From Thalassospira profundimaris (lineage in GTDB: Bacteria; Pseudomonadota; Alphaproteobacteria; Rhodospirillales; Thalassospiraceae), in the NCBI RefSeq assembly GCF_003326755.1, contig NZ_JPWH01000012.1, forward strand, positions 91,501 through 155,500: 64,000 nt of DNA. Reading direction: 5' to 3'. The notes beneath the pieces are model-generated. The model made no database searches. It was not told the DNA's origin and saw only the letters and a program-made list of their open reading frames with translations. Within the stretch, counting starts at the first letter, position 1. Every line of letters starts with the position of its first letter. Below, one piece after another: positions 42,723 through 51,967 of the stretch. The position numbers and the translations under genes were made by a program.

Positions 42723-44063
42723 ATGCGTGCGATAAAATGGATTTTCTGGTTTTTTCTGGTCGGTATTGGTGGCCTGTGGGTCGCCGAACATCTGTATTTC
42801 TGGCAGCAGGAAAATGTCATTTTGCTGCGCAATCAGTTTTTGCAGCTGAGCGGGGTGATGGCGATTTCGGTCATGAGCCTGATCATGATCCTTGCGACCC
42901 GGCCCAAATGGCTTGAACCCTATGTGGGCGGGCTCGATAAAACATATCGCTTGCATAAATGGCTGGGTATTGCCGCACTGAGTTTGGCGGTCATTCACTG
43001 GCTGTGGAAAGAGGCGCCCAAATGGTTGAAGGGACTCGGACTGTTGGATTTCAGGCGTCCGCCGCGTCCCTCGCAGGAGGGCTGGAGCCTGTTACAGGAA
43101 TTCCTGGCATCGCAGCGTCATTTGGCCGAGGGGATTGGCGAATGGAGCTTTTATATTGCCGTTGCCTTGATGGTGATCGCACTGGTCAAACTGGTACCAT
43201 ATCGCTGGTTTGCCAAAACCCATAAATTTATTGCGTTTGCCTATCTGGCCCTGGTGTTCCATGCGGTGGTTCTGTTTAACTTTGACGATTGGGCCGGGGC
43301 AGGTGGCGTGTTGCTGGCCGTGTTTTTGGCAGCAGGGGCCTATAGTGCCGTTTTGGTGCTAACCGGCCGTGTCGGGCGTAAATCCACGGCCATTGCGACA
43401 CTTGAAAAAACCGAATATTTCCCGGCCATCAAATCGCTGGAAGTAACCCTGAAGGTGGATCAGGGCTGGCAGGGGCACCGGGCAGGGCAGTTCGCCTTTG
43501 TCACCTTTGATCGGCAGGAAGGCGCACATCCCTTTACCATTGCAACACCCTGGAATGCCGGGGACCGTCGTCTTACCATATTGATCAAGGCCCTGGGCGA
43601 TTATACGGGTGCCTTGCCCGACCATTTGCAGGCCGGGACCCGTGCCCGAATCGAAGGCCCCTATGGTGCCTTTACTTTTGATGCACGGGGAAACCGCCAG
43701 GTCTGGATTGGCGGTGGCATTGGCATCACCCCGTTTCTTGCTCGCCTGAAGGAACTGGCCGAACTGCCCGCCGAACAACGCCAGAATATCGACCTTTATC
43801 ATGCCATTCCGGTTGAGGATGAAACACTTTCGGCCCGTCTTAAAATGCTGGCCCGGCAGGCTGGTGTGACATTGCATATCATCGTTGACGGACGGGATGA
43901 TTTATTGACCGGCGCAAGATTGCGTCGCGATGTGGCGGACTGGAAAAGTGCCAGTTTCTGGTTTTGCGGGCCGCGTCAGTTTGGCAATGCCCTTTATCGT
44001 GATTTGACGGGCAATGGCCTGCCATCCAGGCGGTTTCATCAGGAGCTTTTCGAGTTCCGCTAA
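42723..44063 (+). CDS. Ferric-reductase-like membrane flavo-oxidoreductase
   Basis: A 446-residue protein with six or so N-terminal membrane helices carrying His residues (HKWLGIAALSLAVIHWLW, KTHKFIAFAYLALVFH) that could bind two haems, then a FNR-type flavin domain (HPFTIATPW, IEGPYGAF) and NAD-binding part (WIGGGIGITPFLARL, FWFCGPRQFG). This is the FRE/NOX family architecture: electrons from NAD(P)H through FAD across the membrane to ferric iron or other acceptors. AAAGGA lies before the ATG. No iron-uptake genes are adjacent. Confidence 0.85.
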   Translation: MRAIKWIFWFFLVGIGGLWVAEHLYFWQQENVILLRNQFLQLSGVMAISVMSLIMILATRPKWLEPYVGGLDKTYRLHKWLGIAALSLAVIHWLWKEAPKWLKGLGLLDFRRPPRPSQEGWSLLQEFLASQRHLAEGIGEWSFYIAVALMVIALVKLVPYRWFAKTHKFIAFAYLALVFHAVVLFNFDDWAGAGGVLLAVFLAAGAYSAVLVLTGRVGRKSTAIATLEKTEYFPAIKSLEVTLKVDQGWQGHRAGQFAFVTFDRQEGAHPFTIATPWNAGDRRLTILIKALGDYTGALPDHLQAGTRARIEGPYGAFTFDARGNRQVWIGGGIGITPFLARLKELAELPAEQRQNIDLYHAIPVEDETLSARLKMLARQAGVTLHIIVDGRDDLLTGARLRRDVADWKSASFWFCGPRQFGNALYRDLTGNGLPSRRFHQELFEFR

Positions 44064-44082
44064 AACCGGCTGATTACATAAA

Positions 44083-44120
44083 AAACCGGTTGCAAAGCAT
44101 TCCCGCTTTGCGACCGGTTT
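44083..44120. terminator. Strong hairpin between convergent oxidoreductase and chemoreceptor
   Basis: Arms 44083-44098 and 44105-44120 pair over 16 positions (one G-U on the plus strand) around ATTCCC. The minus strand continues TTTTTATG, so it ends the chemoreceptor transcript; it probably serves both genes. Confidence 0.7.
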
Positions 44121-44148
44121 GATTATTCAGGGGGGAAGTGGCTGGATA

Positions 44149-46260
44149 TCAGGCGCGATAACCGATTCGCAAATTGCCCCAGTGTTTGCCGTTAACCATG
44201 ATCGGCACGTCGCATTCCTTCATGAAAACCACGCGGTCGCCCATATCGCGAAAATAGGTTTGCAGCAAAACCGGCTTGGTATTGCGTGCGGCCATCAGCC
44301 CGGCGCGGTCGTCAAAAATGCGGCGGTTACGCGCATTGCCCATATTCCATACCGGGTCATTGGGGCGCTGTGGCTGGCTGAAGGCCTTGTTGTGGGTGGG
44401 AAGATAGCCATTCTGGTCCACTGCGGCGACAAACACGACATGCGAGTCCTTGCCCAGGGCGGCTTCCTGCAACGGGGCAAAATGGGCATCGGTGAAATTC
44501 AGGAAGGGGGTGGTGAATTGTTTGGGGTCGGTGCCCTCAATCAACTGGTATTTCGGGCGCATCAAATCTTCAAGTTTCAGTTCGCCCTTGCGCACGGCCT
44601 CGTCAAACAATTTACCCAGTTGCTGTGCCAGCGGTTTGCCCAGTTCGGCAATTTTTTCATCATGGGCGCGGGTTTTGACCAGCATGTCGTCAATCACCCT
44701 GTGGGCCTCTGGTGTGAGCTGGTCAAACTGGATATGGGCACCCAGGCCTGAAACGGCCTTGATCCTGCCATGCAGGCGGGTGTCCTTTTCAAGCGTGATT
44801 GAAACCGGTTTTCCGGCATCTTTTTCACTGGCGTCAATTCGGGCGAGCAGACCGGCCGTTGACATATCGGCCGTAACGCCCGTGCGCCGGTCGCCCTTGC
44901 CAAAGTCCAGTTCAATATCAACCGCAATCGGTACGCGCCGGTGTGTTACGGATTCCGCCGTGCCTTTGCCGTGTTCCGTTGCGTTGGTGGTGCGCAGAAC
45001 CGCCCGAAAACGTTCGTCCATTTCCGTTACATCCTGGCGGATGGTGGATGCAAGGCCGCGCAGGTTTTCCGATGTATCACGGGCATTGCGGGCCTTGATA
45101 TGGGCCGTGCCAATATCGTCGGTAATACCCTGCATGTGGCTGGAAACTTCCTTGGCGCTGGCTGAAATGTCCTCTATCGCACTGGTTTGATGTTGGATGG
45201 CATCGGAAATGTCTTGCGACAGTCGGCTGACCTCGTCAATCGATCCGCCAATCCCCTCGATCGCGCCAACGGCCCCTGATGTTGCCTGCTGGATGGCCCT
45301 GATTTGGTCGTTAATATCGGAAATGGCCTTTTCAGTTTGTGTCGCCAGATTTTTGACCTCGTTGGCGACCACGGCAAAGCCTTTTCCGGCTTCTCCGGCC
45401 CGGGCGGCCTCGATGGTGGCATTCAGGGCCAGCATTTTGGTCTGGTCGGAAATACGTTTGACGATATCAACCACCTTGCCAATTTCCTCGGCGGTATCTG
45501 ACAGGCTTGCCATTGTGCTGGTTGTTTCCTGCACGCGTGACACCGCCTGGCTGGAAATATCGCTGGTTTGATGGATGCGCTGGGCGATTTCCTGGCTGGA
45601 GGATTGTAACTGGTCGGTCGCCGAGGCCACGGTTGCGATATTGCCCGTGGCAATGCCGGTGGTTTCGGTAATGCGTTCCACCAGTTGGGATAATTCGCGC
45701 GAATCGGTTTCCATCGTCAGGGAAACGTCTTTCATGCGACCGGCCTGAAAGCCGACTTCGGAAATGATATTGTCGGTTTCGCGTTCAATGATTTCCGAAA
45801 TCGCCTGTATTTCGCTGTGCGCACCGGTATTGGCGCCAGAAGCGGGGGCTGTGATACGGGCCAGCAGGTGCCCCATATCGGTACAAAAAATGCCGCGCAG
45901 GGCATCACAGCAGGCTTGTGCCTTGCTGGCACGCAGGCGAGAGGCCACCAGCCGCAAGGCACTGGCAATAATGCCGTCATAGGCGGCAATAATTGTTGTG
46001 GCCGATGGTAAGGGGGACAGGTTTGCGAGTGGATTTTTGGACAAATCGCGGGCAATGGTTTCCGGTCCACTGGCACTCAGCAGGCTTTGCCAGTATTCCG
46101 CCATTAATGCCCCCAGGTCCGGCGCGGGGGATGTGCCGGCATTGGCAAGGACTTGGCAAAATTCCTGTGCGATCTGGTTTAAATGCGGCGCGACAATGTC
46201 AAACGCGGCAAGCGCATGCGATTGTGAAGTAGCACCGGGGGATGCCTGACGAATATCCAT
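44149..46260 (-). CDS. Soluble methyl-accepting chemotaxis protein with internal PilZ domain
   Basis: A 703-residue chemoreceptor without membrane helices. Residues 1-150 form a helical, globin-like sensor region with several His; 170-430 is the signalling coiled coil with the hairpin tip (LNATIEAARAGEAGKGFAVVAN from about 279); 440-515 is a PilZ-like domain with DMSTAG matching DxSxxG; 530-703 is a C-terminal sensory part ending with FMKECDVPIMVNGKHWGNLRIGY, like Cache-type ends. The first PilZ arginine motif is incomplete. AGGAG lies before the ATG. It would couple cyclic di-GMP to chemotaxis if PilZ is functional; that is inference. Confidence 0.83.
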   Translation of the reverse strand: MDIRQASPGATSQSHALAAFDIVAPHLNQIAQEFCQVLANAGTSPAPDLGALMAEYWQSLLSASGPETIARDLSKNPLANLSPLPSATTIIAAYDGIIASALRLVASRLRASKAQACCDALRGIFCTDMGHLLARITAPASGANTGAHSEIQAISEIIERETDNIISEVGFQAGRMKDVSLTMETDSRELSQLVERITETTGIATGNIATVASATDQLQSSSQEIAQRIHQTSDISSQAVSRVQETTSTMASLSDTAEEIGKVVDIVKRISDQTKMLALNATIEAARAGEAGKGFAVVANEVKNLATQTEKAISDINDQIRAIQQATSGAVGAIEGIGGSIDEVSRLSQDISDAIQHQTSAIEDISASAKEVSSHMQGITDDIGTAHIKARNARDTSENLRGLASTIRQDVTEMDERFRAVLRTTNATEHGKGTAESVTHRRVPIAVDIELDFGKGDRRTGVTADMSTAGLLARIDASEKDAGKPVSITLEKDTRLHGRIKAVSGLGAHIQFDQLTPEAHRVIDDMLVKTRAHDEKIAELGKPLAQQLGKLFDEAVRKGELKLEDLMRPKYQLIEGTDPKQFTTPFLNFTDAHFAPLQEAALGKDSHVVFVAAVDQNGYLPTHNKAFSQPQRPNDPVWNMGNARNRRIFDDRAGLMAARNTKPVLLQTYFRDMGDRVVFMKECDVPIMVNGKHWGNLRIGYRA

Positions 46261-46365
46261 GAGGAACGTCTCCTGTTGATTTACCGGTTTCGCCCGGTAA
46301 TTCATTTTCTTGTCATGCAGCCTAGCCCTTTATGGGGGCCAAAGTCATTTTGTACTTTAGGCTAT

Positions 46366-46397
46366 GCAAAAAAAACGGATGCCAAAACCCGGCACCC
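46366..46397 (-). terminator. Rho-independent terminator after mcd
   Basis: Minus-strand arms 46391-46396 and 46377-46383 pair over 6 bp with a G-U, and the strand continues CGTTTTTTTT (46368-46377). It lies about 40 bases past the mcd stop and separates it from the chemoreceptor gene. Confidence 0.65.
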
Positions 46398-46438
46398 GCA
46401 AGTCTGGGCCAGTTGGCCCCGGTTCGATGAATGTAAGG

Positions 46439-48115
46439 TTAGCGGCCCAAAAGTCCGCGTGTGATAACCTGTGCCTGAATTTCGGCCGCCCCTTCAAAGA
46501 TATTGAGGATACGGGCATCGCACAAAACCCGGCTGATCTGATATTCGGTGGCATAGCCATTGCCGCCATGAATTTGCAGGGCATTATCGGCATTGGACCA
46601 GGCGACGCGCGCGCCCAACAGTTTTGCCATCCCGGCTTCGATATCGCAGCGAATATCCTGGTCTTTTTCGACGGCGGAAAAATAGGTCAATTGGCGGGCG
46701 ATCATGGTTTCCACCACCATCCAGGCGATTTTGCCGTAAACCCGCGGGAAGGCATAAAGCGGTTTGCCAAACTGCACCCGTTCCTGGGCATAACGCATGC
46801 CAATTTCCAGCGCATTTTGCGCCACACCCACGGCACGGGCGGCGGTTTGGATACGGGCGGATTCAAAGGTGGCCATCAATTGTTTAAAGCCCTGGCCTTC
46901 CACCCCGCCCAACAGATTTTCCGCCGGAACGGTAAAGCCATCAAAACTAAGCTCGTATTCCTTCATGCCGCGATAGCCCAAAACCTCGATCTCGCCACCG
47001 CTCATGCCCTCCGCCGGGAAGGGGGTTTCATCAGTGCCGCGCGGTTTTTCCGCCAGTAACATCGAAAGGCCGCGATAACCGGCTGCATCGGGGTTGGTGC
47101 GCGCCAGAAGTGTCATCAAATCGGACCGTGCGGCGTGCGTGATCCAGGTTTTATTGCCCGTCACCTTGTAGCTGTCGCCATCGCGAAGGGCGCGGGTACG
47201 CAGATTGGCAAGGTCGGATCCGTTATTGGGTTCGGTAAAAACGGCGGTGGGTAAAATTTCGCCCGATGCCAGCTTGGGCAGGTAATGTTCCTTTTGTGCA
47301 TCCGTGCCACCCAGGCGAATAAGCTCTGCGGCAATTTCGGAACGGGTGCCAAGCGACCCCACACCGATATATCCGCGCGAGAGTTCTTCGGTCACAACGC
47401 ACATGGCGGTTTTGCCCATGCCCAGCCCGCCAAATTCTTCGGGGATGGTCAGGCCAAATACACCCAGTTCCGCCATTTCATTGACGATTTCAATCGGGAT
47501 CAGTTCGTCGCGTTCGTGCCAGCCATGGGCGTGCGGGGTGACTTTTTCATCAACAAAACGGCGGAACTGATCACGCACCATATCCAGGGTTTCGTCTTCC
47601 ATGCCGCTATCGCCAAATCGGCCGCTTGCCAGGCTGTCATTGATTTCTTCGGCAATGGCGCGGCGGGTGGCATCGCTGTTGCCCTGGGCGATCAGGGTTT
47701 TGACTGCGCCATTCTTGGCAAAATTTTCCAGGGCATCTTCGGGTGTTCCCAGGGCACCAAGGCGGATGATTTCACCCTGCGACATGGCAATGCCACCACA
47801 AATTTGCGCCAGATATTCGCCAAATGCCGCCTGGGTGATCAATTGTTCCAGCCGTCCCAGGCGTCCCTGTTCCGCAAGCCGGTTGGCCCAGGCATTCATT
47901 TGCCGAAGCGCATTGGTATAGGTGGCAAACCAGGCAAAGCCGTGGGCGGCAAACTGGTGATCTTCCATGCGCCCGGCATCAATTTTGCCGTTTTCACATA
48001 CGGTCTTTTTCACCGCGTCGCGTGTTACCTCGTAAAGCGGTTCCAGTGCGCCAAGCGCCCCGGCGCAAAGATCTTTCAAATCGGGGATCAGGGCATTGTC
48101 TGTCATGGCATTCAT
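46439..48115 (-). CDS. mcd: Methylsuccinyl-CoA dehydrogenase Mcd
   Basis: FAD enzyme oxidising (2S)-methylsuccinyl-CoA to mesaconyl-CoA in the ethylmalonyl-CoA pathway. The 558-residue protein has the long N-terminal extension (about 150 residues, DLCAGALGALEPLYEVTRDAV) that sets Mcd apart from ordinary acyl-CoA dehydrogenases, then a complete dehydrogenase domain: TAVFTEPNNGSDLANLRT, KTWITHAARSD, and the C-terminal LQIHGGNGYATEYQISRV. Electrons should pass to ETF. The ATG at 48115 has AGGA upstream. ccr lies upstream on the same strand. Confidence 0.93.
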   Translation of the reverse strand: MNAMTDNALIPDLKDLCAGALGALEPLYEVTRDAVKKTVCENGKIDAGRMEDHQFAAHGFAWFATYTNALRQMNAWANRLAEQGRLGRLEQLITQAAFGEYLAQICGGIAMSQGEIIRLGALGTPEDALENFAKNGAVKTLIAQGNSDATRRAIAEEINDSLASGRFGDSGMEDETLDMVRDQFRRFVDEKVTPHAHGWHERDELIPIEIVNEMAELGVFGLTIPEEFGGLGMGKTAMCVVTEELSRGYIGVGSLGTRSEIAAELIRLGGTDAQKEHYLPKLASGEILPTAVFTEPNNGSDLANLRTRALRDGDSYKVTGNKTWITHAARSDLMTLLARTNPDAAGYRGLSMLLAEKPRGTDETPFPAEGMSGGEIEVLGYRGMKEYELSFDGFTVPAENLLGGVEGQGFKQLMATFESARIQTAARAVGVAQNALEIGMRYAQERVQFGKPLYAFPRVYGKIAWMVVETMIARQLTYFSAVEKDQDIRCDIEAGMAKLLGARVAWSNADNALQIHGGNGYATEYQISRVLCDARILNIFEGAAEIQAQVITRGLLGR

Positions 48116-48233
48116 GGCTTTATCCTGTCTGGCACGCAATCTGGATGCGGGTTCGGGGCTTGTTGAAACGGGCGATATTCTGGCTGATCACACGATCGTT
48201 TTAAAGCGGGTCGGGCGATATACCGGTTTGACC

Positions 48234-48283
48234 AGGCGGGTGATCCTGCCCGAAATGGGCGAATTTCCGGCAGGATCACGCCT
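48234..48283. repeat. Long inverted repeat between ccr and mcd
   Basis: AGGCGGGTGATCCTGCC (48234-48250) and GGCAGGATCACGCCT (48269-48283) pair over 15 bp with one bulged base and an 18-base loop. No T-run follows. It could be an RNA-processing or attenuation element that sets different levels of the two enzymes. Confidence 0.45.
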
Positions 48284-48345
48284 GTCACAATCGAAGGGGC
48301 ATCAGGATAGGGCCAATGGGAAAGCCGCCATCCCCGCCTGTGGGA

Positions 48346-49626
48346 TTATCCTTCGACCGCGTCTTCAAGGGTACGCATGCCCGGTCGTTTGGCCTGGACC
48401 AGAACGGCCATGTTGCCCGGTTTATGCTGGTTACGCATCATTTGCATATGGGCGCGCGGAATGTCGTCCCACGAAAAGACTTCCGACATGCTGGGATCAA
48501 TGCGGCGTTCGATCACCAGTTTGTTGGCCTGTGCAGCCTGTTTGAGATTGGCAAAGTGGCTGCCCTGAATGCGTTTTTGCCGCATCCAGACAAAACGGGC
48601 ATCGAATGTCAGGTTAAAGCCGGTGGTGCCGGCACAAAACACCACCATGCCGCCCCGTTTGACCACGTTGCACGATACCGGGAAGGTTTGTTCGCCGGGA
48701 TGTTCAAATACAATGTCAACATCCTCCCCCTTGCCGGTAATCTCCCAGATCGCCTTGCCAAATTTGCGCACCTCTTTCATATAGGCGCCAAATTCCGGGC
48801 CATTAACGGTGGGAAGCTGTCCCCAGCAGTCAAAATCCTTGCGGTTGATCACGGCCTTGGCCCCCAGGCCAAGCACGAAATCGCGTTTGCTTTCATCGGA
48901 AATGACGCCAATGGCATTGGCCCCGGCCGTGGTGATCAACTGGATCGCCATTGACCCCAGCCCGCCGGACGCCCCCCAAACCAGCACATTGTGGCCCGGG
49001 CGCAAAATATGCGGGCGATGACCAAACAGCATGCGATAGGCGGTTGCCAGGGTCAGGGTGTAGCACGCACTTTCTTCCCAGGTCAGATGTTTGGGGCGCG
49101 GCATCAACTGTTGGGATTGCACATTGGTAAATTGCGCAAACGATCCATCGGGCGTTTCATAGCCCCAAATACGCTGGGTGGGCGATAACATCGGGTCGCC
49201 ACCGTTACATTCCTCGTCGTCGCCATCATCCTGGTTGCAATGAATGACAACTTCGTCGCCAACCTTCCAGCGTGTCACCTTCGACCCAACCGCCCAGACA
49301 ATGCCCGACGCATCGGAACCGGCAATGTGGAACGGTTCGTTATGGACATCAAAAACCGAAATCGGTTTGCCAAGGGCGGCCCAAACACCATTGTAATTCA
49401 CCCCTGCGGCCATCACCAGCACCAGGACCTCGTGCGAATCCAGGGTGGGGACATCCACCACTTCGCACTGCATTGCGGTATCAGGCTCGCCGTGGCGTTC
49501 GCGCCGGATCGCCCAGGCATACATCTGTTTGGGAACATGGCCCAGCGGCGGAATTTCGCCGATCTCATAGAGGTCTTTGACGTCCGGTCCACCCGGGTAT
49601 GAAATGACTTCAGCGGCTGTATTCAT
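48346..49626 (-). CDS. ccr: Crotonyl-CoA carboxylase/reductase Ccr
   Basis: Key enzyme of the ethylmalonyl-CoA pathway: reductive carboxylation of crotonyl-CoA to (2S)-ethylmalonyl-CoA with NADPH and CO2. The 426-residue MDR-family protein has VWAALGKPISVF, HIAGSDASGIVWAVG, the NADPH site LVWGASGGLGSMAIQL, and the Ccr-specific FEHPGEQTFPVS. The ATG at 49626 was chosen because AAAGGAG lies eight bases upstream; a GTG three codons earlier overlaps it. The divergent neighbour is ecm, and mcd follows downstream. Confidence 0.95.
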   Translation of the reverse strand: MNTAAEVISYPGGPDVKDLYEIGEIPPLGHVPKQMYAWAIRRERHGEPDTAMQCEVVDVPTLDSHEVLVLVMAAGVNYNGVWAALGKPISVFDVHNEPFHIAGSDASGIVWAVGSKVTRWKVGDEVVIHCNQDDGDDEECNGGDPMLSPTQRIWGYETPDGSFAQFTNVQSQQLMPRPKHLTWEESACYTLTLATAYRMLFGHRPHILRPGHNVLVWGASGGLGSMAIQLITTAGANAIGVISDESKRDFVLGLGAKAVINRKDFDCWGQLPTVNGPEFGAYMKEVRKFGKAIWEITGKGEDVDIVFEHPGEQTFPVSCNVVKRGGMVVFCAGTTGFNLTFDARFVWMRQKRIQGSHFANLKQAAQANKLVIERRIDPSMSEVFSWDDIPRAHMQMMRNQHKPGNMAVLVQAKRPGMRTLEDAVEG

Positions 49627-49788
49627 GGCCTTCACTCCTTTTTCGGGCCGCGTAGGGCACGGGATGGCGGCTTGGCGGTTTGGGCGCTAGTGACACACCG
49701 GCGAGTCTTCGATGGCGATGGTGCCTAACGCGTTGGTTTTTCTGTCTTGCGTAATTTCTCTTTTATCGCGATGCACAAATTGTTATAT

Positions 49789-49818
49789 AATTACCCAGTA
49801 AATGTCTAGTGGGTAATT
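49789..49818. promoter_or_regulatory. Inverted repeat in the divergent ccr/ecm promoter region
   Basis: AATTACCCA (49789-49797) and TGGGTAATT (49810-49818) are perfect 9-base arms with a 12-base spacer, 163 bases from ccr and 61 bases from the chosen ecm start. A regulator such as a TetR-type activator, as known for ccr in Methylorubrum, could bind both directions; binding here is inferred. Confidence 0.5.
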
Positions 49819-49879
49819 TAAGAACGTTTTCGTGAAATTTTCGGAAAGCATTCTGGTAACAAATGTACGCGAGGCCGCC

Positions 49880-51952
49880 ATGTCATCTGATCGCACACGC
49901 ACTGCAACATCGCCGGAACGCGACCGCCCCTGGCTGATTCGCACTTATGCCGGGCACAGCTCGGCCAGCGCGTCCAATGCGCTTTACCGGCAAAACCTGG
50001 CAAAGGGGCAAACCGGGCTTTCGGTGGCGTTCGACCTGCCCACACAGACGGGCTATGATTCGGACCATGTGCTGGCACGTGGCGAGGTGGGCAAGGTCGG
50101 GGTGCCGGTATCGCATCTGGGCGATATGGAAACCCTGTTTGCGGGCATCCCGCTTGATAAAATGAACACGTCCATGACCATCAATGCCCCGGCGGCCTGG
50201 TTGCTGGCATTATATATTGCCGTGGCGGAACGGCAGGGGGTGAAGCGGGCTGATTTGCAGGGCACCACCCAGAACGACATCATCAAGGAATATCTGTCGC
50301 GCGGGACCTATATTTTTCCGCCCGCGCCCAGCCTGAAGCTGATTACCGATGTGGCCGCCTTTACCTATCGCGAAATTCCCAAATGGAACCCGATGAATGT
50401 GTGTTCCTATCATTTGCAGGAAGCCGGCGCGACGCCGGAACAGGAACTGGCCTTTGCCCTGGCAACGGCAATTGCCGTTCTGGATGCCGTGCGCGAATCG
50501 GGCCAGGTGCCGGAAGATGACTTTGCCAAGGTGGTGGGGCGGATTTCGTTTTTTGTGAATGCGGGCATCCGGTTTGTCACCGAAATTTGCAAGATGCGGG
50601 CCTTTTGCGAATTGTGGGATGAAATCACCCGCGACCGGTACGGCATTGCCGATGAAAAATACCGCCGGTTTCGTTATGGCGTGCAGGTCAATTCGCTGGG
50701 GCTGACCGAACAGCAACCAGAAAACAATGTGTATCGCATCCTGATCGAAATGCTGGCGGTGGTATTGTCAAAAAATGCCCGGGCGCGTGCCGTGCAGCTT
50801 CCCGCCTGGAACGAGGCCTTGGGCCTGCCACGCCCGTGGGACCAGCAATGGTCACTGCGCCTGCAACAGATTATGGCTTACGAAACCGACCTTCTGGAAT
50901 ATGAGGATCTGTTTGATGGCAACCCGGCGATTGAGCGCAAGGTTGCCACCCTGAAAGAGGGCGCACGGGCCGAACTTGGCAAGATCGATGCGATGGGCGG
51001 GGCGATTGCCGCGGTGGATAGCGGTTATATGAAAGGCGAACTGGTACGGGCCAATGCCAAACGCCTGTTCGACATTGAAAATGGCGTGACCCGCATTGTG
51101 GGTGTGAATGCCTTTGTTGAAACCGAACCCTCGCCGTTAACCGCAGAAGGCATTCAGTCGATCATGACGGTCGATGACATGGCCGAGCAGGACCAGATCG
51201 CCAAACTGGAACAATGGCGTGCGACACGGGACGATGCCGCGGTTCAGCAAAGCCTCGAACATCTTGCCCGCGCCGCACGGCAGGGCGAAAACATCATGGA
51301 ACCGTCCATTGCCTGTGCCCATGCCGGGGTAACGACGGGGGAATGGTCACAGGTTTTGCGCGATGTTTTTGGCGAATATCGGGCACCTACCGGGGTTACA
51401 TCGCTGATATTGGGCGAAGATGATGGTGCGGATGAAAAAATGACCGATCTGCGTGGCAAGGTGGATGCCGTGTCGCAAAAGCTGGGCACACGCATGAAAA
51501 TGCTGGTCGGCAAACCCGGGCTGGACGGCCATTCAAACGGGGCGGAACAGATTGCCGTGAAGGCGACCGAGGCGGGCATTGACGTGTTATATGATGGTAT
51601 TCGCTGGACGCCTGACGATCTGGTGCAAAATGCCCTGAAACGCAAGGCGCATATTGTCGGCCTGTCGATATTGTCGGGCTCGCATGTGGCATTGGTGCGT
51701 GATGTGGTGCGGGGCCTGCGCGATGCCGGGGCCGGGCATATTCCCGTTGTTGTTGGCGGTATTATCCCCGAATCGGACATGCTGGTGTTGCGTCAAATGG
51801 GGGTTGCGGCGGTTTATACCCCCAAGGATTACCAGCTTGCCGGGATTATGGCCGATATGGTGGGCCTGGTTGATGGTAGGGTGACGCAATATGCCGGCCA
51901 CAATATCGATGATGCCAGCGCCAAACCCACCGAAAATGTCGCGATTTACTAA
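49880..51952 (+). CDS. ecm: Ethylmalonyl-CoA mutase Ecm (MeaA)
   Basis: Coenzyme-B12-dependent rearrangement of (2R)-ethylmalonyl-CoA to methylsuccinyl-CoA, whose product Mcd then uses. The 690-residue protein starts PWLIRTYAGHSSASASNALY, the family entry, then AKGQTGLSVAFDLPTQTGYD, and ends with a cobalamin-binding domain (GKPGLDGHSNGAEQI with Asp-x-His-x2-Gly). Length matches MeaA rather than methylmalonyl-CoA mutase. A GTG at 49832 would add 16 residues; the ATG at 49880 fits better. Confidence 0.93.
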   Translation: MSSDRTRTATSPERDRPWLIRTYAGHSSASASNALYRQNLAKGQTGLSVAFDLPTQTGYDSDHVLARGEVGKVGVPVSHLGDMETLFAGIPLDKMNTSMTINAPAAWLLALYIAVAERQGVKRADLQGTTQNDIIKEYLSRGTYIFPPAPSLKLITDVAAFTYREIPKWNPMNVCSYHLQEAGATPEQELAFALATAIAVLDAVRESGQVPEDDFAKVVGRISFFVNAGIRFVTEICKMRAFCELWDEITRDRYGIADEKYRRFRYGVQVNSLGLTEQQPENNVYRILIEMLAVVLSKNARARAVQLPAWNEALGLPRPWDQQWSLRLQQIMAYETDLLEYEDLFDGNPAIERKVATLKEGARAELGKIDAMGGAIAAVDSGYMKGELVRANAKRLFDIENGVTRIVGVNAFVETEPSPLTAEGIQSIMTVDDMAEQDQIAKLEQWRATRDDAAVQQSLEHLARAARQGENIMEPSIACAHAGVTTGEWSQVLRDVFGEYRAPTGVTSLILGEDDGADEKMTDLRGKVDAVSQKLGTRMKMLVGKPGLDGHSNGAEQIAVKATEAGIDVLYDGIRWTPDDLVQNALKRKAHIVGLSILSGSHVALVRDVVRGLRDAGAGHIPVVVGGIIPESDMLVLRQMGVAAVYTPKDYQLAGIMADMVGLVDGRVTQYAGHNIDDASAKPTENVAIY

Positions 51953-51967
51953 GAACGCAGCAAATGT

